From contig NZ_LBDA02000020.1 of NCBI RefSeq assembly GCF_000980885.2, positions 34,793-98,792 on the forward strand: a DNA stretch of 64,000 nt, given 5' to 3'. This DNA is from Streptomyces malaysiense (GTDB lineage Bacteria > Actinomycetota > Actinomycetes > Streptomycetales > Streptomycetaceae). A program made the position numbers and the translations under genes. Each line of letters starts with the position of its first letter. Position 1 is the stretch's first letter. The notes under the pieces are model-generated. The model had not been told where the DNA came from. It searched no databases and was given only the letters and a program-made list of their open reading frames with translations. Below are positions 57,318 through 64,000 of the stretch, piece by piece.

Positions 57318-58772
57318 CTATTCTCCTGCTCCGCCGTGGAGGCTCTGCACCGGGTGGGCCGTCAGCTCCTCGACCCCGCGCAGATCACCGGACAGCTGGT
57401 CGACGGCCGCGTTGGCGCTCGCGACGCAGGCGGGGATGCCCACGCCGTCGTACTGCGCGCCGCAGACCGCGAGGGCCGGAAGGGCGGCGATGTGCTCGCG
57501 GACGCGCGCCACGCGCGCGTGGTGCCCGACCGGGTACTGGGGCAGCCCGTCGGTCCAGCGGGTGACCCGGGTCTCGACGGGCGCGGCCTCGATGCCGACG
57601 GCCTCGCGGAGGTCGTGCCGGGACACCTCGACCAGGCCGGCGTCGTCCCGGCCGAGGACCGCCGTCTCGCCGTGCCGCCCGACCGAGGTGCGCAGGACGA
57701 CCGTGTCAGGGTCCTCGTCGGCGATCCAGCCCCACTTCTGGGAGGCGAACGTGGCGGCCTTGATGGTGCGTCCGTCGACCGGCGGCACCAGGAAGCCGCT
57801 GCCCTCGGGCAGGGACAGGTCGGCGCGCCGGTAGGCGAGGGTGATCAGGGCCATCGAGGCGTACTCGACGGCGGCCAGCTCGGCGGCGGCCGCCGGGGAC
57901 TCGGGGCGCAGCAGCCGGGCCGCGGCCGGTGCGGGTACGGCGACCACCACGGCGTCGGCGTGCAGCCGCTGTCCGGCCGCGGTGACCCGCCAGCCGCCCG
58001 CGGCGTCCCGGCGCAGCTCGGTGACGGGCGCCCCGGTGCGGATCTCGCCGCCGCGCGCCCGGACGGAGTCGGCGACCGCGAGCGGCAGGGTGCCCACGCC
58101 GCCCTCGATGCCCATGAACACGGGCCCGGCCTGCTGAGCCGCGGCCGCCCTGGCCTGGATCTCGCGGACGCCCTCGGTCAGGGAGGCGTGCGCGCGGGCG
58201 GCCTGGAAGAGCTGGGGGACGGCGGAACGCATCGAGATGCGATACGCGTCGCCCGCGTACACCCCGCCGAGCAGGGGTTCGACGAGACGGTCCACGACCT
58301 CGCGGCCGAGGCGCGCCGCCACGTATTCCCCCACCGCGACGTCGACGCCGACCTCGGTGCGGGGCAGGACGGTGTCCTGCTCGATACGGGCCAGGCCGTC
58401 CGCGGACAGGACGCCGGCGAGCGCGGCGGCGGTGCCGGGCACGCCCATCACATGGCCCTTGGGCATGGGGCGCAGCGCGCCGCGGGTCCAGATGGCGGCG
58501 CTCGCGACGGCGGGGGTCCGGAGCCGGTCGCCGAGGCCGACCTCGCGGGCGAGGGCCACGGCCTCGGGGCGGCGGGCGAGCATCGACTCGGCGCCGAGGT
58601 CGACCCGGACGCCCGCGATCCCGCCGGGCAGCAGCTTGCCGCCGACCCGCTCGGACGCCTCCAGCACCGTCACCCGGGCCCCGCGCTCCAGCAGCCGGTG
58701 GGCGGCGGCCAGACCGGCGATGCCGGCTCCGATGACGACGGCGTGCACCGGACTCGTACCCCTTGCGCTCAT
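57318..58772 (-). CDS. hemY: Coproporphyrinogen III / protoporphyrinogen oxidase (HemY/CgoX)
   Basis: 484 residues from ATG at 58772 (a GTG three codons upstream is possible). The FAD motif [15 protein letters not shown] opens the protein, followed by EASERVGGK and the [12 protein letters not shown] substrate-side strand; ending near [11 protein letters not shown] supports the flavin-binding tail. In actinobacteria this enzyme oxidises coproporphyrinogen III to coproporphyrin III (CgoX). It is co-transcribed with hemQ (5-base gap), giving two steps of the pathway. It is divergent from the CoADR-like gene across 89 bases. Confidence 0.94.
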   Translation of the reverse strand: MSARGTSPVHAVVIGAGIAGLAAAHRLLERGARVTVLEASERVGGKLLPGGIAGVRVDLGAESMLARRPEAVALAREVGLGDRLRTPAVASAAIWTRGALRPMPKGHVMGVPGTAAALAGVLSADGLARIEQDTVLPRTEVGVDVAVGEYVAARLGREVVDRLVEPLLGGVYAGDAYRISMRSAVPQLFQAARAHASLTEGVREIQARAAAAQQAGPVFMGIEGGVGTLPLAVADSVRARGGEIRTGAPVTELRRDAAGGWRVTAAGQRLHADAVVVAVPAPAAARLLRPESPAAAAELAAVEYASMALITLAYRRADLSLPEGSGFLVPPVDGRTIKAATFASQKWGWIADEDPDTVVLRTSVGRHGETAVLGRDDAGLVEVSRHDLREAVGIEAAPVETRVTRWTDGLPQYPVGHHARVARVREHIAALPALAVCGAQYDGVGIPACVASANAAVDQLSGDLRGVEELTAHPVQSLHGGAGE

Positions 58773-58861
58773 GGTCCCCACTCTCTCAGACCGCGCCGAC
58801 GGCGCTGACAGGGCCGTAGGTCCCGCGCCGCGACGCCGTCAGGACCCTCTAGCGTGTCCCC

Positions 58862-60247
58862 ATGAGCACGCATCAGGGGCGGGAGCGGCTGGTCGTCGTC
58901 GGCGGGGACGCCGCGGGCATGTCGGCGGCTTCGCAGGCGCGGCGCCAAAAGGGGCCCGGGGAACTGGAGATCGTGGCGTTCGAGCGGGGTCACTTCACCT
59001 CGTTCTCCGCGTGCGGCATCCCCTACTGGGTCGGCGGCGCCGTGCCCGAGCGGGACGACCTGATCGCCCGCACCCCCGAGGAGCACCGCGCCCGGGGCAT
59101 CGACCTGCGGCTGCGCACCGAGGTCACGGAGATCGACGTGGCGGGGCAGCGGGTACGCGCGCGGGACGTGGATTCCGGCGCCGAGTCATGGACGTCGTAC
59201 GACAAGCTGGTGATCGCCACGGGTGCCCGTCCGGTCCGTCCCGAGCTGCCCGGCGCGGACGCCCCCGGGGTGCACGGCGTGCAGACCCTGGACGACGGGC
59301 AGGCGCTGATCGACACGCTGGCCCGCGCGAAGGGCCGGCGCGCGGTCGTCGTGGGCGCCGGGTACATCGGCGTGGAGATGGCCGAGGCGCTGATCGACCG
59401 GGGCTTCGAGGTGACGGTCGTCAACCGCGGCGAGCAGCCCATGTCGACCCTCGATCCGGACATGGGCCGCCTGGTGCACCGCGCCATGGAGGGGCTCGGC
59501 ATCACCATGGTGAACGACGCCGAGGTCACCAAGATCCTCACCGGCGAGGGCGGCCGGGTCCGCGCGGTGGCCACCCAGCACGCCGAGTACCCGGCCGACG
59601 TGGTGGTCCTCGGCATCGGCGTGCGCCCCGAGACCGGCCTCGCACGCGCCGCCGGGCTGCCGCTCGGCGCCCACGGCGGGCTGCTCACCGACCTGGCCAT
59701 GCGGGTGCGCGGCCACGGGAACATCTGGGCGGGCGGCGACTGCGTGGAGGTGCTGAACCTGGTCTCGGGGCAGGAGCAGTACGTCCCGCTGGGCACCCAC
59801 GCCAACAAGCACGGCCAGGTCATCGGCACCAACGCGGGCGGCGGCCACGCCACCTTCCCGGGCGTGGTCGGCACGGCGGTCAGCAAGGTCTGCGACCTGG
59901 AGATCGCCCGCACCGGTCTGCGCGAGAAGGACGCGCACCGGGTGGGCCTCACGTTCGAGGCGGTCACCATCGAGTCCACCAGCCGGGCCGGCTACTACCC
60001 GGGGGCCTCCCCGATGACCGTCAAGATGCTCGCCGAGCGCCGCACCGGACGGCTGCTGGGCGTGCAGATCGTGGGGCGGGAGGGCGCGGCCAAGCGGGTG
60101 GACATCGCGGCGGTGGCGCTGACCGCGCGGCTGACGGTGGAGCAGATGACCGCCCTGGACCTCGGCTACGCGCCGCCGTTCTCGCCGGTGTGGGACCCGG
60201 TCCTGGTGGCCGCGCGCAAGGCGGCGCGGAAGGTACCCGGGAACTGA
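58862..60247 (+). CDS. CoA-disulfide reductase-like FAD/NAD(P)-dependent oxidoreductase
   Basis: 461 residues, ATG at 58862. The FAD motif VVVGGDAAGMSAA is followed by SFSACGIPYWVGG, whose single Cys (near residue 43) is the redox residue of CoA-disulfide reductases and NADH oxidases; the NAD-binding VVVGAGYIGVEMAEA and FAD-binding GGDCVE follow. The C-terminal dimerisation domain is complete. It may reduce CoA or persulfide disulfides, or be an NADH oxidase or peroxidase. It shares a divergent promoter with hemY, so a link to haem or redox stress is possible. Confidence 0.87.
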   Translation: MSTHQGRERLVVVGGDAAGMSAASQARRQKGPGELEIVAFERGHFTSFSACGIPYWVGGAVPERDDLIARTPEEHRARGIDLRLRTEVTEIDVAGQRVRARDVDSGAESWTSYDKLVIATGARPVRPELPGADAPGVHGVQTLDDGQALIDTLARAKGRRAVVVGAGYIGVEMAEALIDRGFEVTVVNRGEQPMSTLDPDMGRLVHRAMEGLGITMVNDAEVTKILTGEGGRVRAVATQHAEYPADVVVLGIGVRPETGLARAAGLPLGAHGGLLTDLAMRVRGHGNIWAGGDCVEVLNLVSGQEQYVPLGTHANKHGQVIGTNAGGGHATFPGVVGTAVSKVCDLEIARTGLREKDAHRVGLTFEAVTIESTSRAGYYPGASPMTVKMLAERRTGRLLGVQIVGREGAAKRVDIAAVALTARLTVEQMTALDLGYAPPFSPVWDPVLVAARKAARKVPGN

Positions 60248-60332
60248 CCCGGAGCCGACCGATGCGGGGACCGGCACGCGGGCCGGGCGGGGACGGCCGA
60301 TTGGCCGGGATCCGGCCGGGCACTACTCCTGT

Positions 60333-61160
60333 GTGGTCATCCCCGTCCATGACATCAACCCGGTGCGCCGCACCCCCTGGGTGACGTACGCCCTGATCAT
60401 CGCGAACGTCCTGGTGTTCCTCTCGACGCCCGGCATGCCCGGCTCCCTGGCCGGCGGCGAGAGCCTCGCCCAGCTGTGCCATCTGGAGGCCTTCATGGAC
60501 CGCTTCGCGGCGGTCCCGACGGAGCTGGTGCACGGCCGGATCCCGCAACTGGTGCCGACGGGCCAGGTGGGCGTCGGCCCGCACGGCCCCGGATGCGTGG
60601 TGGCCCCGCGCGGCTTCCACAAGTCGGCGCCGCTGTCGGTGTTCACGGCGATGTTCGTGCACGGCAGCTGGCTGCACCTGCTGGGCAACATGCTGTTCCT
60701 GCTGATCTTCGGCAACAACGTCGAGGACCGGATGGGTCACATCCGCTTCTTCGTCTTCTACGTCGTCTGCGGCTACGCGGCCGGGTACGGCTTCGCGCTG
60801 CTGAACGCCGGTTCGAGCGACCCGCTGATCGGCGCGTCGGGCGCGATCGCCGGGGTGCTCGGCGCCTACATCGTGCTCTGGCCGAGAGCGCGGGTCTGGG
60901 TGCTCGTGCCGTTCCTGGTGTTCCTGCCGCTGCGGCTGCCGGCCTGGCTGGTGCTGGGCTTCTGGTTCGCGCTCCAGGCCGTGTACTCGTCCGGGCAGGG
61001 GGTGTCCGACGCGGGGACGGTGGCGTACGTGGCGCACGTGATCGGCTTCCTGGTGGGCCTGTTCATCGCCCTGCCGCTGAAGCCCGGCACCCCGCCCCCG
61101 CCAAAGCCGCCCGGCCTGCTGTTCGGCAGGCGCGCGCGGCCCCACTACCAGACCTGGTGA
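60333..61160 (+). CDS. Rhomboid family intramembrane serine protease
   Basis: 275 residues from GTG at 60333. Six membrane helices are recognisable; the N-terminal HGSWLHLLGNMLFLLIFG region is the conserved L1/helix 2 segment, GASGAIAGVLG in helix 4 carries the catalytic Ser and AHVIGFLVG in helix 6 the His. The fold cleaves transmembrane segments of other proteins. It is followed by 3 bases and the convergent hemE stop. Confidence 0.92.
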   Translation: MVIPVHDINPVRRTPWVTYALIIANVLVFLSTPGMPGSLAGGESLAQLCHLEAFMDRFAAVPTELVHGRIPQLVPTGQVGVGPHGPGCVVAPRGFHKSAPLSVFTAMFVHGSWLHLLGNMLFLLIFGNNVEDRMGHIRFFVFYVVCGYAAGYGFALLNAGSSDPLIGASGAIAGVLGAYIVLWPRARVWVLVPFLVFLPLRLPAWLVLGFWFALQAVYSSGQGVSDAGTVAYVAHVIGFLVGLFIALPLKPGTPPPPKPPGLLFGRRARPHYQTW

Positions 61161-61163
61161 GCG

Positions 61164-62231
61164 TCAGCGGGCGCTCGCGCCGTGGACGTACTCCGCGAGC
61201 CGGGTCAGCGCGTCCGGGTCGGTGCCGGGCATCACACCGTGACCGAGGTTGAAGACGTGGCCCTCGAGACCCGCGGCGGCGTCCAGCACCTCCTGGGCCT
61301 TGGCCTCGACGGCGTCCTTGCCGGCGAACAGCACGGTCGGGTCCAGGTTGCCCTGGAGCGCCTTGCCGGGGCCGACGCGGCGGACGGCCTCGTCCAGGGG
61401 GACGCGCCAGTCGACGCCGACGACGTCCGCGCCGGCCTCGCCCATCAGACCCAGCAGCTCGCCGGTGCCCACGCCGAAGTGGAGGCGCGGGACGCCGTAG
61501 TGCGCGACCGCGTCGAAGACCTTGGCCGAGGCGGGCAGCACCGAGCGCCGGTAGTCGGCGGGGGCGAGCGCGCCGGCCCAGGAGTCGAAGAGCTGCACCG
61601 CGGAGGCGCCGGCCTCGATCTGGACCTTGAGGAAGGCGGCCGTGATGCCGGAGAGGCGGTCCAGCAGGTCGGCCCACAGCTCGGGGTCGCCGTACATCAT
61701 CGCCTTGGCGTTCTCGTACGTCCGCGACGGGCCGCCCTCGACCAGGTAGCTGGCCAGCGTGAAGGGGGCGCCGGCGAAGCCGATCAGCGGGACGGGGCCC
61801 AGCTCGCGGGTGAGCATCCCGATGGCCTCGGTGACGTAACCGACGTCCTCGGGGGTGAGATCGCGCAGCCGGGCCAGGTCGGCGCGGGTGCGGATCGGCT
61901 GCTCGACGACCGGTCCGACGCCGGGCTTGATGTCGAGGTCGAGGCCGATGGCCTTCAGCGGGACGACGATGTCGCTGTAGTAGATCGCCGCGTCCACGCC
62001 GTGCCGGCGCACCGGCTGGAGGGTGATCTCGGTGACCAGCTCGGGCCGCGTGCAGGACTCCAGCATCGGGATGCCCTCGCGTACCTTGCGGTACTCGGGC
62101 AGGGAGCGGCCGGCCTGCCGCATGAACCACACGGGGGTGTGGGGCACGGGTTCACGCCTGCACGCCTTGAGGAAGGCGCTGTCGTACGTCGCGGTCGGCT
62201 GCTTGCCCCGGGGGGCGTCGTTGGCGGTCAC
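61164..62231 (-). CDS. hemE: Uroporphyrinogen decarboxylase
   Basis: 355 residues from GTG at 62231; the frame is open further upstream but the extra stretch has no homologous look. The signature [16 protein letters not shown] is near residue 30, [14 protein letters not shown] near 135, and [12 protein letters not shown] plus [14 protein letters not shown] at the end. It removes four carboxyl groups from uroporphyrinogen III to give coproporphyrinogen III, the substrate for the HemY/HemQ steps encoded 3 kb away. It is divergent from the DUF3000 gene. Confidence 0.95.
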   Translation of the reverse strand: MTANDAPRGKQPTATYDSAFLKACRREPVPHTPVWFMRQAGRSLPEYRKVREGIPMLESCTRPELVTEITLQPVRRHGVDAAIYYSDIVVPLKAIGLDLDIKPGVGPVVEQPIRTRADLARLRDLTPEDVGYVTEAIGMLTRELGPVPLIGFAGAPFTLASYLVEGGPSRTYENAKAMMYGDPELWADLLDRLSGITAAFLKVQIEAGASAVQLFDSWAGALAPADYRRSVLPASAKVFDAVAHYGVPRLHFGVGTGELLGLMGEAGADVVGVDWRVPLDEAVRRVGPGKALQGNLDPTVLFAGKDAVEAKAQEVLDAAAGLEGHVFNLGHGVMPGTDPDALTRLAEYVHGASAR

Positions 62232-62341
62232 GGGAAAAGTCTCGCATGCGGTGTGGACGGGCCGTGCACAGGCGGCGAGCAAGCGCACGTCGCGGGGTGT
62301 CTTGCCTGCGCAGACGCCCGATTCCCCTTACTCTTCCCCGC

Positions 62342-63019
62342 ATGGCTGCGGCTCACGGACACAGGTCGGATGGCGCTGACGGATTGGGCGACGTGAAGGA
62401 CACCGAGGGGGCGGACCGGCACTCGGGTGCGGCGGGTCCACCGGCGTTCCGGGCCGCGGTCGAGGCCCTGCGCGGCTGCCGGCTGCGCCCGCAGGTCGAG
62501 GTGGAGCCGACCCCCGCACCGCAGCGGCTCGCGCCGTACGCGTACGCGCTGGAGGCGGTGGTGCTCGACGGCGAGCAGGAACTGGCCGACGGGCGTCTGG
62601 TGCTGCTGCACGACCCGGCCGGGCACGACGCCTGGCGGGGCACGTTCCGGCTGGTGACGCTGGTGCGGGCGGAGCTGGAGCCGGAGATGGCGGCCGATCC
62701 GCTGCTGCCGGAGGTGTGCTGGTCCTGGCTGACCGGGGCGCTGGGGGCGCGCGGCCTCGGCTACGGCGAACCGAGCGGCACCGTCACGCGCGCCAGCTCG
62801 CACTACTTCGGTGGTCTCGCCGACCGGCCGGCCGCCTCGCAGATCGAGATCCGGGCCTCCTGGACGCCGCGCGAGGGCCGGGGCGGGGTGCCGGACGCGG
62901 GCGCCCACCTGACCTCCTGGTGCGATCTGCTGGCCCAGGTCGGCGGGTTGCCGCCGGCCGGTCCCGGCGACACCTCGGTGGTGACGCTGCCGCAGCGCAG
63001 GGGTCCGCAGTCCCGGTGA
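62342..63019 (+). CDS. DUF3000 family protein
   Basis: 225 residues, ATG at 62342. The core QRLAPYAYALEAVVL, with FRAAVEALRGCRLRPQVEVEP before it and LTSWCDLLAQVGGLPP near the C-terminus, is the DUF3000 family, found in actinobacteria beside hemE. The function is unknown. It is soluble, without signal peptide. Its constant place divergent to hemE suggests a link to haem metabolism or growth control. Confidence 0.85.
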   Translation: MAAAHGHRSDGADGLGDVKDTEGADRHSGAAGPPAFRAAVEALRGCRLRPQVEVEPTPAPQRLAPYAYALEAVVLDGEQELADGRLVLLHDPAGHDAWRGTFRLVTLVRAELEPEMAADPLLPEVCWSWLTGALGARGLGYGEPSGTVTRASSHYFGGLADRPAASQIEIRASWTPREGRGGVPDAGAHLTSWCDLLAQVGGLPPAGPGDTSVVTLPQRRGPQSR

Positions 63020-63101
63020 AGTGACGGCGGGTCACGGCCGCCGTCAGCCTCCGGAGTGCCTTGTTGACCATCTCTTTGTCGATACGGCCACATTGTGTAC
63101 T

Positions 63102-63191
63102 CGAATCGCATTCGCTCGAACCGATTCGATCTTCGGGTGATCGACCGCGTGTCCGAATTGCACGGATTGTTACTCACTAGATCGTGATCAC
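63102..63191. promoter_or_regulatory. Cluster of inverted repeats upstream of the response regulator gene
   Basis: CGAAT-cgc-ATTCG (63102-63114), TCGAA-ccga-TTCGA (63116-63129) and the 8-base palindrome GTGATCAC (63184-63191) lie in the 282-base gap between DUF3000 and the regulator gene. The gap is AT-richer than its surroundings from about 63060. These are candidate operators of a tightly controlled promoter. Confidence 0.45.
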
Positions 63192-63301
63192 TCTCTAAAG
63201 GCGGACACGTTTGCTGCCGAAGACGACTGTGACCTTGAAAGCACGGTTCGTCCCGGCTTCTTCCCCCACAAGCCGGCCCCGTCCCCCACCCAGGAGGCCT
63301 G

Positions 63302-63961
63302 GTGTCCGTTCTCCTTGAGCAACCCGCAAGCCTGGTCGCCTACCGCCCGAACAAGCCGACCGCCATGGTGGTCGTGGCCGACCCGCGCGTGCGTTCCACC
63401 GTCACCCGTCATCTGTGGGCGCTCGGTGTGCGCGATGTGATCGAGGCCTCGTCCATCGCGGAGGCTCGTCCTCGCATCGGCAACCCCCGCGACATCTGCG
63501 TCGCCGACGTCCACCTGCCCGACGGCTCCGGCCTGACCCTGCTCTCCGAGACCCGCGCCGCGGGCTGGCCCAACGGGCTCGCCCTCTCCGCGGCCGACGA
63601 CATCGGCGCGGTCCGCAACGCCCTGGCCGGCGGGGTCAAGGGCTACGTGGTCACCGGCACCCGCACCAACATCGGGCTCCCCACGCGGCCCGGTGCCGCC
63701 CCCCTCGGCGGCGCCGCCCGTATGCACCGCCGCCCCCCGGGTGCCCCGAGCCACCCGGGCGGCTACCGCGAACTGTCCGGACGCGAGGTCGAGGTGCTGC
63801 GCCTGGTCGCCGAGGGCCAGTCGAACAAGGCGATCGGTGTGTCCATGGGCCTGTCCGCCCTCACCGTGAAGAGCCACCTCGCCCGCATCGCCCGCAAGCT
63901 GGGCACCGGCGACCGGGCCGGCATGGTCGCCGTGGCCCTGCGCACCGGAATCATCCACTGA
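63302..63961 (+). CDS. Atypical NarL/LuxR-type response regulator
   Basis: 219 residues from GTG at 63302 (AGGAGG at 63292-63297). The receiver part (about residues 20-125) has ICVADVHLPDGSG with the phospho-acceptor-like Asp and GGVKGYVV with the Lys, but only one acid in VVVADPRV where phosphorylated receivers have two. A Pro/Gly-rich linker of about 30 residues leads to the LuxR-type HTH: ELSGREVEVLRLVAEGQSN and LTVKSHLARIARKLG. No histidine kinase gene is adjacent. It may work without phosphorylation. In S. coelicolor I recall the gene at this place as SCO6029. Confidence 0.9.
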   Translation: MSVLLEQPASLVAYRPNKPTAMVVVADPRVRSTVTRHLWALGVRDVIEASSIAEARPRIGNPRDICVADVHLPDGSGLTLLSETRAAGWPNGLALSAADDIGAVRNALAGGVKGYVVTGTRTNIGLPTRPGAAPLGGAARMHRRPPGAPSHPGGYRELSGREVEVLRLVAEGQSNKAIGVSMGLSALTVKSHLARIARKLGTGDRAGMVAVALRTGIIH

Positions 63962-64000
63962 CCCCTCCCCCTCCGCCGCCCCCGGCCTCCCCGTCCTCCG

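Overview
The window is a stretch of chromosome from a Streptomyces or a very close relative. The evidence is the very high GC content with G/C at third codon positions, the GTG and TTG starts, and a run of genes typical of the genus: a two-domain geosmin synthase, a gamma-butyrolactone-receptor homologue that reads as CprB, a subtilisin-inhibitor (SSI) protein, SAV2148-type HEPN and DUF3000 proteins, and coproporphyrin-dependent haem genes. From memory, the order cysN / geoA / cprB / murC / DUF692 / hemQ-hemY / hemE matches the S. coelicolor SCO6097-to-SCO6029 region, so this looks like core chromosome with small accessory insertions. I see no rRNA, tRNA, CRISPR array, prophage or insertion sequence.

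Layout: 1-4274 is sulfur assimilation (end of cysN, a sulfonate-type ABC transporter, a sirohydrochlorin chelatase). 4306-9988 holds mixed single genes (small hypothetical, ketopantoate-reductase family, DUF1697, a kinase-fold protein, a DEDDh exonuclease, the SAV2148 HEPN protein). 10269-21721 is alpha-glucan to trehalose metabolism (glgX, treY, treZ), interrupted by a lysR/dihydrolipoyl-dehydrogenase pair, a zinc carboxypeptidase, an SSI inhibitor and an FHA protein. 21737-26690 runs leftward: a kinase-like protein with a degraded catalytic loop, an M24 peptidase, a PDZ protein and a multicopper oxidase. 26809-33107 is the geosmin/cprB area: geoA, a translationally coupled alpha/beta-hydrolase and cytochrome P450, an ARMT1-type phosphatase and cprB. 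33417-36601 has a secreted protein facing a DUF6230-DUF6114-TerB block across an 838-base spacer. 36667-40109 is an osmoprotectant ABC operon. 40241-44726 holds msrB, murC, a small conserved protein, a RibD-like reductase and a ZapE-type ATPase. 44848-52630 holds carbonic anhydrase, slipin, a PEBP lipoprotein, PPK2, a polysaccharide deacetylase, a two-gene ABC exporter, a PTH2-type hydrolase and an MFS exporter. 52730-54872 is a DUF692/MNIO enzyme with a TIGR04222 membrane protein. 56581-62231 is haem synthesis (hemQ, hemY, hemE) with a CoA-disulfide-reductase-like enzyme and a rhomboid protease between. A DUF3000 protein and an atypical response regulator end the window.

Most unusual points: (1) the DUF692 (MNIO) enzyme carries a C-terminal extra domain and sits beside a TIGR04222 protein that has no Cys-rich tail, a possible peptide-modification system with an unidentified substrate; (2) a Streptomyces-type palindromic repeat lies in frame inside the nucleophile elbow of the alpha/beta-hydrolase; (3) a 9-codon leader ORF with its own ribosome binding site ends exactly on the TTG start of the multicopper oxidase; (4) an ARE-like palindrome sits directly before cprB; (5) a dyad straddles the -10 box of the DUF6230 promoter.
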